From positions 10,782,657 through 10,846,656 of the forward strand of contig OX438757.1 of the NCBI GenBank assembly GCA_949316235.1: a stretch of DNA of 64,000 bases, given 5' to 3'. The stretch comes from Oegoconia quadripuncta. Taxonomy: Eukaryota > Arthropoda > Insecta > Lepidoptera > Autostichidae. Within the stretch, counting starts at the first letter, position 1. The number at the start of each line of letters is the position of its first letter. The notes under the pieces were generated by a model that saw nothing but the letters and a program-made list of their open reading frames with translations, was not told where the DNA came from and ran no database searches. Position numbers and translations under genes: made by a program. Below, in pieces: positions 22,901-61,568 of this stretch.

Positions 22901-25900
22901 TTATATAAAGGTGTCCCTTTTTAATTGTCCTCAAGCGTTGATCTCTGCTTGAGTAACATTCTGTAATGCGGGCTTTAGTCGTGAAAGTTACAAACTTGGG
23001 AGTTACAACGTCACGAGCAGTAGTAATCAATCACTTTCCACCAGGTGACATATATTGCTCGTTTGTCATGCCATGACAAAATAATATTTAGAAGTGAAGA
23101 ATTGTCCAGCATATTATTTTGGGAAAGTACCTCTACGTTATGGAAACCTATACGAATAGTATGGCCTTTGTGACATACATGGATGGTAGGTATTGTAAGT
23201 CTGCTTTTAATTTCAGGTGCTGGTGTGTCGTTATTTAAGGGCCTAGCGTCGCCTTTAATACGGTCTCTAGTTACAAAAATATTGCCGGTCGAAGACATAG
23301 CTAAGGTGTTCTCTCTGATGTGCGCCATTGAAGGATTATGTCCGCTGGTCGCACCCCCAATGTACAATGCGCTATATGCCTACACTATATCATTTTTCCC
23401 GGGAGCTATATATGTTCTTAGTACTGGAATAGCAGGAATCGGTGTTATAATGTTAGGGTAAGTAACTACATAACAACTTAAACTTTTGATATTTCACGAA
23501 GGAGCCCTTCTGCCTTGGAAGTGAATATTTAATAAAGAGTAAAGATCGGTCTTACGGCACTCTTGCACACAGACGTATAAATAGTAGCAGACCGAACTTA
23601 AGGACTAAATAGCGTAGGCCATTTCCATACAAAAGTATTAGCCATGTTAAGGTATTGACGGATGAGGAAATGTCTAGCAATGGGTTATAATTATGTGGTT
23701 TATCAGATTTTTTTTTAATTAAAAACTGGTTTCGCGTTTGACTACAATCTCACCTGATGGAAAGTGACGATGTAGCCGAAGATGTATCACGCGCACCCAG
23801 TAAATGCCTATTCGCTCTAGACTTGAAAATCCCAAGGTTGTAAGTGTCGGGAAAAACCGACGCGGGCAGTGAGTTCCATACCTTAGCAGTCCGCATTATA
23901 AATGATGAAGCAAAGAGCTTAGTGCGAATGTTCGGTATGTTGATTACGTATTTAATAGAACGACTCGGTAATTGTTTTGTTTGGAAAAACAAGATAAAAA
24001 GTCTCGTAGTCTACATAAGCTGTAGAATACTTACGCGTCGTCTTTTGGACAAGAAATATGTTTGGTCTACTACCATCTATAAGTCTGCTTTTGCATTCGT
24101 TTGCACGCAAAATTTCAACAATGTTCTAATTAATAACTACTGTCTAAATCGATGGGTTGGATCAATTGATGGCGTGGGTGTCGTAAAACTTGACTAAGAG
24201 ATCGCAAACACAGCAGCACAGACCAATGATTGGGCCGAAGCAAGCCTCATTGGTATGGACCTCCCAAAAATCTGCGATGTGGCGATTAGGACATTCTTGC
24301 CATAGAATTGTGGTCAAAATCGCAGACGAGAAGGTGTTACATCCAGCAGTGGACTGCTTTACGCAGTTAACGGGTATTGCGCGTCAAACTCGATAACCAC
24401 AATCGATTACCTAATAAACATTTATCAATACCTATGATAAGGATTGCATGCAGGTATCTTGATTATGTTATAAATAACTATACACGCTTATTTACTACCC
24501 ACGTCCACCGATTAAGAGCAGTCGGATAAATACACGTAAGTAATCAAATTTAAAAGCCATTGGTACATGGCCTGTCTGGGAATCGAACTCGGACCTCCCA
24601 AATTGGGAGACCGCGTCTTAACCGATGAGCCACCGATACTCTTGAAGGGTTACGTGTATTGAAACTTGTGACAGTTAAGAGAATGCGCGAGTATTGTTGC
24701 TAGGATCTATAATAGGAGACGTGGTCCAACCTACGTAATTCGAATATAAAACGAAAACTCATAAGCGTTTTGCACAAGTGCACAAGAACTTTTTTGGTTT
24801 CGATGTCCACCACTGAGGGACAGAGCAACTCATTTCTTCTCAGTGTCCACCAGTAGGGTCCAACGGGAAGATTTCAGTAGCGTTGTCCCCACTGGTGGAT
24901 ATAGCAACTTGTTTTCTCGATATCCACCAATGGTGGAGAAATAGTGGGGGACATCGGGAATAAACGTTCCTCGGTAGTGTCCAAAGCATGATTAAGTTTA
25001 GGTCCACACATATTTTACATATTTTGGACTAGTTAACGCAAGTGCGTCGAATTGTATGAAATCAAACGTGCCACATGTTTTCTATTGTCATGTTTCGATC
25101 AAAAAGATGTCACGAGAGCAATTTAGTGATGGAAATACTTCAAGGTGTCGCCACTGGACCTCCAGTTCCCTCTTCCCGCCACAGTACACAGGGTACACAG
25201 TTGTTAGCCTTTGAGGTGAAACTGTCGCAGCATACGAGTAGGTCACTAAATGCTAACACATGGCCTTTTTCCAGGTTTGTCCAGTTCTACAGGTGCAGAA
25301 CACCTTCATCGGCATATCAGCTTGTGGGCTCACAGACGTGACAACTATAAGAAGCTTAATATTGTTGTAGATTTGTTGGTGTTCAAGTTTATTTGTCTAA
25401 CGTACCTATTGTTAACTTTATACTTTTTTGTATATTTTATTGTAATGGGAAAGTTACCTAAGGTAGCCTAGTTTTACGTTAACCAAAGTTCCAATAATAA
25501 TATAGTTAATTTACACACGTACATCTTTCTCATAATAACAGAAAATCGACGAAAGTAAACTCTTTTCCTCACTCCTACGAATTAAGGCTTATTTAAAAAA
25601 AAATTGGTGGCGCACTCTAAGGCTTATATTTTAGAATGTTGCTCATGCGTAGATCATAGTTAGAAAGAGACGCCGCTATACAAGTTACACAAAGCTGTCC
25701 CTTTTTTAACTGTCCACAAGCGGAGATCTCTATTTGAGTAACATGCTGAAATACGGGCCTTTTGCCCACGCAAGATTCTGGGATAGGTTCGAGTCGAATT
25801 TGCACGAATCGTATAGAAAATTGACAGTTGTGAGTTTGAGTTCATGCTTAGTATCATTCTCAATTTCCCTCTAAGGATGGTCACCGGTTGGTTGTAAACT

Positions 25901-26378
25901 TTTGATAGGTACTTAATTTACACAATTTAACAAGTATAGTTGGCAAAATATTATAAGGAGTCATATTCCCGGTGTGAATATAAATCTTGATACGGTGTGG
26001 TTCTGTGGTGTATATCATCGAACATCTAGAATATGACCTCAGAAAACCTTGACATCTAGTCTGCTATGTATTGGATTTTATAGTGGTTTATTTAATGTGA
26101 TAATTTTCATGAGTGGGTCATGATGGATGTATCCATTTCCCCAAATGTACGTTGACATAAAGTATAATGAATTTGTTGTTAGATTTCTAAACATGACTGT
26201 ACTATCAAGGGCCTAGTGATCAAAGCAATCTGTGATTTCTTATAGTGCAATAATAATAATAATGATGACATTTGTTTGTTTTATTTTTTTCCATTATCTA
26301 ATAAAAGTAGACTGAAGAATAATAATAATGTGTTGTCATCGCAGCGTACTGTTTCTTCGAAATGTCGTTGAAATGTAG
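7806..26378 (+). CDS. SLC46-family (proton-coupled folate transporter-like) membrane transporter, whole gene
   Basis: Seven coding exons join in frame (7806-7950, 9166-9426, 10311-10485, 19535-19712, 20378-20756, 23217-23457, 26345-26378) to give about 470 residues. That is the usual size for SLC46 proteins, twelve-helix major facilitator transporters of the cell membrane or lysosome that move folate, heme-like or other small molecules with protons. Recognisable parts are a first helix PLFLTMLSVTLSG, the loop SNIILYRTC, the loop 2-3 signature GVWSDTHGRKPL, the SIRMTLLEAALSLGMALGTG stretch that aligns with human PCFT 'FRMALLEASIGVAG', a cytoplasmic loop before helix 7, and helices 7-12 in exons 5-7. 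All splice sites are GT/AG and all phases fit. Substrate cannot be told from sequence. Insects carry several paralogues, so no gene symbol is given. Confidence 0.9.
9166..9426 (+). CDS. SLC46 transporter exon 2
   Basis: Codes about residues 49-135: end of helix 1, the extracellular loop with ILYRTC and other cysteines, helix 2 (IESVGPALVSFFLGVW) and SDTHGRKPL. Two acceptors are possible. The AG at 9164-9165 keeps the frame (GAALSNIILYRTC). The AG at 9129-9130 would meet a stop, so I chose the former. Donor GTGAGT. Confidence 0.8.
9591..9850 (+). mobile_element. tRNA-derived SINE, family A
   Basis: The head has pol III boxes: A-box-like tggtgtagtggatag and B box ggttcgaattcc. It is followed by the family body (aatgtttgtgtgatgaatac...tggatgtttat) and a TTATT-rich tail. 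Relatives occur at 35705, 47565, 59395 and 63435. It lies in SLC46 intron 2. It is not a working tRNA gene, because the cloverleaf does not close. Confidence 0.8.
10080..10204. mobile_element. Foldback MITE, family F, copy 1
   Basis: The left end ggcccgtatttaagaatgt and the right end form an imperfect inverted repeat of about 35 bases (right end read in reverse: gggccatattacagaat). No coding. Related copies are at 25619-25759 and, truncated, at 22905-22978. Confidence 0.7.
10311..10485 (+). CDS. SLC46 transporter exon 3
   Basis: Codes about residues 136-193: helices 3-4 (VSLTAILTVVYGMMGNLGP, then PLSLTGGFTVLLTGSFCYL) and the loop SDITTASNRSIR. Acceptor ttttttag, donor GTATTT. Phase 2 at the end matches the single G that opens exon 4. 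Confidence 0.9.
11135..11168 (+). repeat. Inverted repeat, left arm, outside the nested insertions of SLC46 intron 3
   Basis: The arm cattggtgtcgattcgg...aactaaac is the reverse complement, with one mismatch, of 18600-18633. It lies about 25 bases outside the LINE 3' end. Together the pair looks like the ends of an older element into which the LINE and the Tc1/mariner element were inserted. Confidence 0.7.
11436..14342 (-). pseudogene. LINE ORF2: endonuclease and reverse transcriptase, one nonsense codon
   Basis: About 968 residues. The N-terminal third is an apurinic-type endonuclease: HQNIQGM, TEHW, GDFNIN and a final SDHCG. The reverse transcriptase follows: DPSNFRPISILPTLSKIFEK, QFGFTRGRSTTDAG, motif A DLSKAFDCVHHDTL, motif B GVPQGSILGP and motif C FADDTS. 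After it comes the LDAKLQWGPHIHKL...LQKRAVRAI region common to this class. A single in-frame TAG near 12321, between motifs B and C (GPFLF*VYINDLP), splits the frame into 12324-14342 and 11436-12308. Apart from this stop it is open throughout. The product would nick DNA and copy the element's RNA at the nick. Confidence 0.92.
14384..15970 (-). CDS. LINE ORF1: coiled coil plus possible esterase-like domain
   Basis: 528 residues, intact. Residues about 1-130 are heptad-rich (TRQLEDNLQRTLKELQTSR..., MAEMSTGLEEVADHRDQLQ), a predicted coiled coil. A basic middle follows (KNKLKKYIKINKYIKKTNK), then a second coiled-coil stretch (about 205-275). The C-terminal 190 residues (from DEVGKDMGLRLSHYMGQAIL) have the layout of the SGNH/esterase domain known in some CR1 ORF1 proteins: a GLRLSHYMG first block, IIFIGRRGN in the middle and a late YYLPKYFRRQLANML. 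The canonical catalytic motifs GDSH, GxND and DxxH are not visible, so activity is doubtful. Such proteins usually bind element RNA. The domain call is tentative. Confidence 0.8.
   Translation of the reverse strand: MTTRSMSIKTRQLEDNLQRTLKELQTSRTLCEQLLQERDDHEKEIFSINNKYKLLKSEMAEMSTGLEEVADHRDQLQRVVDEFDKSCSVYQDALERITSLEKELRDAHNHISALEIQNADLKSSQTQSLFEELVTTAPSMISAISSRDHPTVTIGLTSDKSIPKSVQCSSKNKLKKYIKINKYIKKTNKLINKDKVFCKNINFIKERKALLCELNKFQLNLEKTQNAYDCDTQRLQSEILQLNKSLNYINTQYELSQKQIKEHTLAMDDLLELCKYNHDRFESLTNNHQCDCTNMTKTSTDFSPAVCQTNSIILTQEPCEYNENTSFSQSTGKKHNIEMYSDEVGKDMGLRLSHYMGQAILNNCMPGASYSIILKKILSKTFKENTTLIIFIGRRGNVNKKTLINYFSQLNDLKNVHKVLLFAFPFSQSLKKNENDFRHNLNLTLHTLTCRHENKFHFFDTNKFISSKYFYVTGDNYYLPKYFRRQLANMLSYFILNSVTLVTDPTGASIGQPLIINKSLEIIPNNLN
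16145..18260 (-). mobile_element. Young Tc1/mariner-type transposon with long terminal inverted repeats
   Basis: The element starts CAGGGCGTCCCAAAG and ends with its reverse complement, flanked by TA dinucleotides (16143-16144 and 18261-18262) as expected of this superfamily. The inverted repeats are about 268 bases long (16145-16412 and 17993-18260) and differ by eye at only two positions. The single gene on the minus strand is intact. This points to a recent insertion. It lies just beside the 5' end of the LINE within SLC46 intron 3. Confidence 0.93.
16499..17548 (-). CDS. Tc1/mariner superfamily DDD transposase, intact
   Basis: 349 residues, no internal stop. The N-terminal part is helix-turn-helix-like (about 1-120: SRKVLKRLVNNLKTLG, then VSKSKIHRVLKKHGF). 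The catalytic part has the first Asp in IIWTDESNF, the second in IFQQDGAPAH and the third in RSPDLTPLDFFFWG. I count 40 residues between the second and third Asp. That places it near the D37-41D groups rather than classical mariner D34D. Length is normal for the superfamily. With near-identical terminal repeats, it could still be active. Confidence 0.9.
   Translation of the reverse strand: MAYQVSFDLMEAYFLNDKDISRSLRWYGVKYPDRQIPSRKVLKRLVNNLKTLGRFDKRPREPQQENHTINDEELGILIYFSAFPKASVREGEHEIGVSKSKIHRVLKKHGFKSYVEGRLVQKLLPGDTERRKNFCLDIQARLLEDPNFLDNIIWTDESNFSNNGMYNRNNNRIWSKENPLRVTETNNQVRFSLNCWCGLLKNRVFLIHFYQGTLNTEKYLGILQILRDKIRNHSAAEQENLIFQQDGAPAHNSRRAADFLNECFPTWIGTNGPIRWPARSPDLTPLDFFFWGYVKDMLYKKRYENVGELQTELCHITSSVHHKMIRKSTGSGLIKRLAICVRQDHILSI
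18600..18633 (-). repeat. Inverted repeat, right arm, outside the nested insertions of SLC46 intron 3
   Basis: Reverse complement of 11135-11168 with one mismatch. Similarity continues for about 15-20 bases inward (aaactaaaacca), with a 7-base length difference. About 340 bases of non-coding sequence separate it from the Tc1/mariner element. Confidence 0.7.
18699..19014. mobile_element. Foldback MITE with a large palindrome
   Basis: The outer ends aagcgcttatttattacacc and (reverse) aaagcgcttattacac match. The inner arms 18811-18844 and 18895-18928 are a perfect 34-base inverted repeat around a 50-base loop. Arms total roughly 120-145 bases. No coding. It lies in SLC46 intron 3. Confidence 0.8.
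19344..19370. repeat. GAAA microsatellite
   Basis: About six copies of gaaa in SLC46 intron 3, about 165 bases before exon 4. Confidence 0.85.
19535..19712 (+). CDS. SLC46 transporter exon 4
   Basis: Codes residues 194-253: helix 5 (LLEAALSLGMALGTGTSTYLI) and helix 6 (VYLLLISAALMVIAYAYANI), then the start of the central cytoplasmic loop (RLKESLTGAVP). The first base completes the arginine of SIRMTLLEA. Ends in phase 0 with donor GTAATA. Confidence 0.9.
19800..20150 (-). mobile_element. tRNA-derived SINE, family B, with a detached inverted tail
   Basis: On the minus strand the head reads ggtccgggttcgattcccag (B box) after a 'taacacgcggtcaccc' block, followed by the family body. From about 20061 the sequence switches to the plus-strand tail of the same family (actccctcatttacgag...gcctatatccctgcaatggg). 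Head and tail are therefore in opposite orientation. This may be two insertions or a rearranged one. Confidence 0.7.
20378..20756 (+). CDS. SLC46 transporter exon 5
   Basis: Codes about residues 254-379, the rest of the central loop (GRLSSVLDFLLVKEMVRESFKKRPNN) and helices 7-10: IILLTLANTFTIFIMYGLIN, FTIYSTSNTGITFFGAFLGL, LVLAIIAFLSSGAEYLI. Acceptor gtttcag, donor GTGAGT, ends after one base of a codon. Confidence 0.92.
20757..23216. other. SLC46 intron 5, mostly featureless
   Basis: No gene is seen. It holds a TTTA microsatellite at about 21216-21240. At about 22631-22670 there is a short LINE tail of the widespread insect type (gcgaagccgcgggcggaaagc). A truncated copy of MITE family F lies at 22905-22978. 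Confidence 0.6.
22905..22978. mobile_element. Foldback MITE, family F, partial copy
   Basis: Shares 'gtccctttttaa...tgtcctcaagcg...gatctctgcttgagtaac' with the right half of the copies at 10080 and 25619. The left half is missing. Confidence 0.65.
23217..23457 (+). CDS. SLC46 transporter exon 6
   Basis: Codes about residues 379-459: AGVSLFKGLASPLIRSLVTK (aligns with PCFT 'TPVIRAKLSKLV'), helix 11 (AKVFSLMCAIEGLCPLVAPPMYNALY) and most of helix 12 (FFPGAIYVLSTGIAGIGVIML). Ends in phase 2 with donor GTAAGT. Confidence 0.92.
23750..23992 (-). pseudogene. C-terminal fragment of a LINE reverse-transcriptase ORF
   Basis: The minus frame reads KVWNSLPASVFPDTYNLGIFKSRANRHLLG, the typical last segment of ORF2 in several insect LINE groups ('RLWNSLP..VFP..YNL..FK..VN+HL'). 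Only this 3' end is present, followed by its tail (about 23690-23750). It lies in SLC46 intron 6 and differs from the CR1-like LINE above. Confidence 0.75.
24485..24645 (-). mobile_element. tRNA-derived SINE, family B, truncated
   Basis: The minus strand shows ggtggctcatcggttaagac, then gcggtctcccaatttgggag and the B box gggttcgattcccag-like segment (here gagttcgattcccag). The body is cut short. Same family as 19800 and 58925. Confidence 0.75.
24790..24990. repeat. Diverged repeats built on a 'gtccaccant' motif
   Basis: Four or five related blocks: gtccaccactgagggac, gtccaccagtagggtcc, gtccccactggtggata and tatccaccaatggtgga. Some are followed by 'agcaact'. Several are themselves palindromic (ccactggtgg, ccaccaatggtgg). 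No coding. Origin unknown. Confidence 0.5.
25619..25759. mobile_element. Foldback MITE, family F, copy 2
   Basis: Ends are ggcttatattttagaatgtt and (reverse) aggcccgtatttcagcatgt. About 140 bases, internally related to 10080-10204. SLC46 intron 6. Confidence 0.65.
26345..26378 (+). CDS. SLC46 transporter exon 7 (last coding exon)
   Basis: Acceptor tcatcgcag. The first base completes a glycine, giving GVLFLRNVVEM and TAG. This finishes helix 12 (VIMLGVLFL) with a basic residue on the cytoplasmic side, as expected. The next frame stays open for 50 further codons (see findings), so the true C-terminus could be longer if the acceptor or one base differs. Confidence 0.65.
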
Positions 26379-26614
26379 TTCGGAGAGTCTAAAGTTGCAG
26401 ACAAGCAGCAAACAACAACCCTTCACTGAGGATCACATGCGTGTCAACGTAATCGATGACAATACCGATGAAAAATTACATAATCTAAAGGCTGGAAGCG
26501 CTTGAAATGAATTATAGTGAAATTAGCTACATAATTCAATAATGAAGGTGGTACTTTTTCTTTCCATAGTGTATATGTTGGGTACCTACTCACTCACCAT
26601 GTAGGTTTTACTTA

Positions 26615-27121
26615 TGGCTGGTTTACACAGTGCGAGCTAGCGTACGAGTCAGCCTTCCGAGTAGCTGCACTGCAGTAACTCGCACTGTTTGGACGTAACT
26701 TACGAGTAACTCGTAGGTGCGAGTTGGTCAGTAGCTCGCATCCGAGTTATTGTACTTCAACATTTTTTGTTTTCACTCGCCTCTCACCCAGCAGCAACTC
26801 GCACATGACAGCGGCTCGGCCGTCGCTCGCATCGATTGGACGCGTTCGGCAGTAGCTCGCCAGTGCTTTGCAGTGTTTTTTTTTTTGATATTGGCTATGG
26901 TTATAGATATTTTCCAATTCCTGACATAATATTGTTGTCATAGAGCGTATCACCGTTTTTTTTATTAAAACAAGTTCACTCGACATCGCGACTCAACTCG
27001 GACTGGGCAGTAGCTAGGTGTCGTGTAAACAGCAAAGGCGAGCCGAGCTACTGGCGTACGAGTAGACAAACCGAGTAGCTGTCTACTGGCAAGGCAGCAG
27101 CTCGGACTGTGTAAACCAGCC
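26615..27121. mobile_element. Harbinger-type MITE with many internal sub-repeats
   Basis: The left end TGGCTGGTTTACACAGT and the right end ACTGTGTAAACCAGCC are inverted repeats. TTA lies just outside on both sides (26612-26614 and 27122-27124), matching the 3-bp TWA duplication of PIF/Harbinger. Inside, 'agtagctcg / cgagctactg' words recur at least eight times in both orientations, like transposase-binding subterminal repeats. No transposase is encoded. It lies between the convergent SLC46 and vasa genes. Confidence 0.8.
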
Positions 27122-27241
27122 TTAGTGTAATAGAAACATTTCGTTGCCATTACAATTCTACTAAATAAATCGAAATATTCATTTGTTGACGAAAACATTG
27201 TAGAATAATAAAAAAATAAATCGAATAATTTGACGTTTTAT

Positions 27242-28062
27242 CAAAATCAAAATCAAAAAATGCTTTATTTTGTAGGTACACAGGGTACACTTAAAATAGT
27301 CAGATTTTACATTTTTAAAGCTACTGCTTGTTCAAAAGGCAATTTTCCCCTGAGAAGAACAAGCAAGAAACTCGAGAGGTCGCTCTTTTTAAAAAAAGGT
27401 TTTTATATTACAAAATTATTATTTTATATTATAATATTTCATTATTAACTGTGAAATAGCCTGGTTATGCGAACGGGCTGGTTATGTCCATGATTGTTTA
27501 TCATCTAAATAATCTGATATTTTATAATATGCTTTCTTAATAAGTTTCTGTTTTATAGTATCTTTAAATTTATTGAAAGGAAGATTTTGTATATCAACAG
27601 GAACTTTATTGAAAAAGCGTATACATAACCCTTTGAATGAATTACTGACTTTGTGGAGGCGACTTATGTGACCTGCAAGTTTATCTTTATTTCTTGTATT
27701 AACATCATGTTTATCACTATTTTTCCTAAATGATGCTATATTTTTTTTACATATATTAGATTTTCAAAAATGTACTGTGACGAAAAGGTTAGAATATTAT
27801 ACTCTTTAAATCTATCTCTAAGTGACACTGCAGGTCTCAATTGATAAATTGCGCGAACGGCTCGTTTTTGTAAAACAAAGATTGTATTGATATCCGCGGC
27901 ATTTCCCCACAGCAAGATACCGTAAGACATCAGGCTATGGAAATAACTAAAATATACTAATCTAGCAGTATTTACGTCCGATATTTGTCTAATTTTTTTG
28001 ACTGCATACGCTGCAGAGCTGAGCTTCTTCGCCAATTTATGGATATGAGGACCCCATTGTAA
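27242..28062 (-). mobile_element. 5'-truncated CR1-like LINE copy
   Basis: Same family as 11191-16130, with only a handful of differences over 820 bases. It retains the 3' repeats (TTTGAT)n and the last 270 codons of ORF2 with a small deletion near 27745 that shifts the frame. It ends abruptly at the motif GPHIHKL. The flanks carry an inverted 10-base match (tttgacgttt at 27229 and aaacgtcaaa at 28086) rather than an obvious direct target duplication. Confidence 0.9.
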
Positions 28063-29244
28063 AATCGCCGACAACCGATCGAATTAAACGTCAAAAGATG
28101 GGTGAATACGAAAAGCGACATCAGCGATCAGTGACCCACAGTGGTTTTAAAATGATGTATGGAGCTTGACAAACTGTTTTGATGTAAAATGAATGAATAT
28201 AACTTGGGATGCGTTGGATATTTTGTTATAAATTAAAAATTGTTTCAATTTGTATTTATATTTAATCACTGAGAAACTAATTAATATACCCACACTGTTT
28301 GATCATGTTCAAGAATATTGGAATTAATCTTCTATTTGTACAGCTTTTAAATTCGTGTAGTTTGTTAGTCAACTAATTTGCACTAAATGTTATCTATGGC
28401 AAAGTGTAAAAAACATTGGAAACTATTCTACTTACAATAAATCATCACAGATTTTTAACATTAAAGTTATGTTAATTACTCGAATTTGTATATCAATTAG
28501 CTGCTATAAGACAAATGACTGATTTGTTAGAACTGTAGTGAAGAAATAATCACGAAATATGAATATTGTTATGTACTATGTACCATAGTTGAGATTCTTA
28601 AGACTCTTTGAAATGTTTCAAAATTGAAAAAAGAAATAATATTTGTCACATCAACAATTTTAGTATAACAGATAGTTCCTTAAATCTATGTAAATGTAAC
28701 ATTTTAAAATTTAAACTGAACAAACTCGTTAATATTACATCACAGATTTATATTTATGGTAGTATTGACTGCACACCTTTCTTGATTCATCATCATCATA
28801 AATCTTGATTACGGGATATTTATAAAATCAAAACAAAAAAAGAAAAAACCTTATTCTAGTAAAAATTAAAAAATGAAACAAAACTGTCATACGAAACTTA
28901 ACACTAAAAAACATAAGTACAACAAAATGATGAATGTATTTACGGCTTATGCAAAAAAATTTATGGTTGAGCAAATGAGTTACAGTTAGGTCTTAAAAAT
29001 TATGCGCTTAATTCTAAAAATACTCGGTACAATATTTGTTTACAGTCTTTTTAAACGGCCTATAACTTATATATAAGCATAGGTATAATGTTTTACTCAT
29101 GTGGTTGGATCAAATGCTGTATCAGGGGTTGTTAAGTGTTTGCAGCATAAGCACTTTTAATATATACACGCACCACAAGTTGCACACAAATCAAACATCA
29201 CTGGGTAAACCACAGGGTTATAATATCAAGAAGTCTTTTTAAAT
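28063..29244. other. Intergenic region at the vasa 3' end
   Basis: No gene is seen. The vasa 3' untranslated region must begin here, on the minus strand. An ATTAAA on the minus strand (29156-29161), about 85 bases past the stop codon, is a possible poly(A) signal. Confidence 0.4.
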
Positions 29245-60518
<31,274 letters not shown>

Positions 60519-61383
60519 GATCTGGAATAATTAATCAATCATTATTCAGTTTTTTTGAAATTCATTAATAAATCCAATAATATTTTTCACTATTCAAATC
60601 TTACAATAATAAATGTAGATAGTCGACCGCACATCAAGCATAACACTGCCAGTAAAGGCGGAGCTCCCATACCATAGCGCACTCATACAGCGAGAGGATG
60701 GTACAAAGGTTGAAGCGATGTGCAGTCGACTGTTCCTACTTAGCCAAATTTAACTAGGTATAGAAGACCAAATTGCTAATGATTACAAGTTATTAGTTTT
60801 TTAGAAGTTTGGTGCCTGTGGCATACACCACTATGTAAATAAATTAGCCATTCAACTGAATGCCTAGGCGAATCGTTATGTAAAGACAGACATTTGTCGC
60901 AGTGTAGCCTTCCAAAGGAACCTAAACAATAGAGAAAAGTAGTTTTCTGTAAAAACGGAGATGACAATTTAATGTCTAGTTTCATCTGCCTACAATTAAA
61001 TACCGACCAGCACACAATAGAAACAGATCAGAGTATCGAGATGTGAAGTACTGGGTTGTCTTTTTTTGTCCGAGTGCTAACAGAAAACCTTAACAATACC
61101 CACGCTAACAATAAATCCGGTCGCGTAAATGGTAATGTTTCACAAACAAACAGGTAATAACAAGGGCCCCGATTTGGGTTGGTAAGGGGGAGAAAAAAAA
61201 GAAATTCAAGTATTGATACTGTGACCCGAGTTTTTGCATTCTACGAATTGATTTGTTTTCATGTAAAAAAAAAACGGACCGGCGGCATTCAAACAAAGAC
61301 TGCACGTGTATATTTTCTCGATGTATGTCTTTGTTCAGCCAAATAGTTGTAAGACAGTGTAAACAATTTATTGGAATACTCAC

Positions 61384-61568
61384 ATTTGTGAAAATTCTTT
61401 GGAATTAATGATATTTAAAGTATTTGCGATGAAAATCACAAAATGTAACGAAAAGACGTGATTAATGGCGACCCTTCGATCAATTTTCCAAAAAGGAAAG
61501 AAAGAAAAAATTAACATTGCTTGCTTTATGGTCAGTGAGTTCAGTGTTGCTAGATGTCTGTCAGGCAT
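61384..61568 (-). other. vas: Probable non-coding first exon of vasa
   Basis: A good donor (CAAAT|GTGAGTATT) lies at 61383 on the minus strand, and the only acceptor before the start codon is at 60522. The exon would cover at least 61384 to about 61560. The transcription start cannot be seen. Confidence 0.45.
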
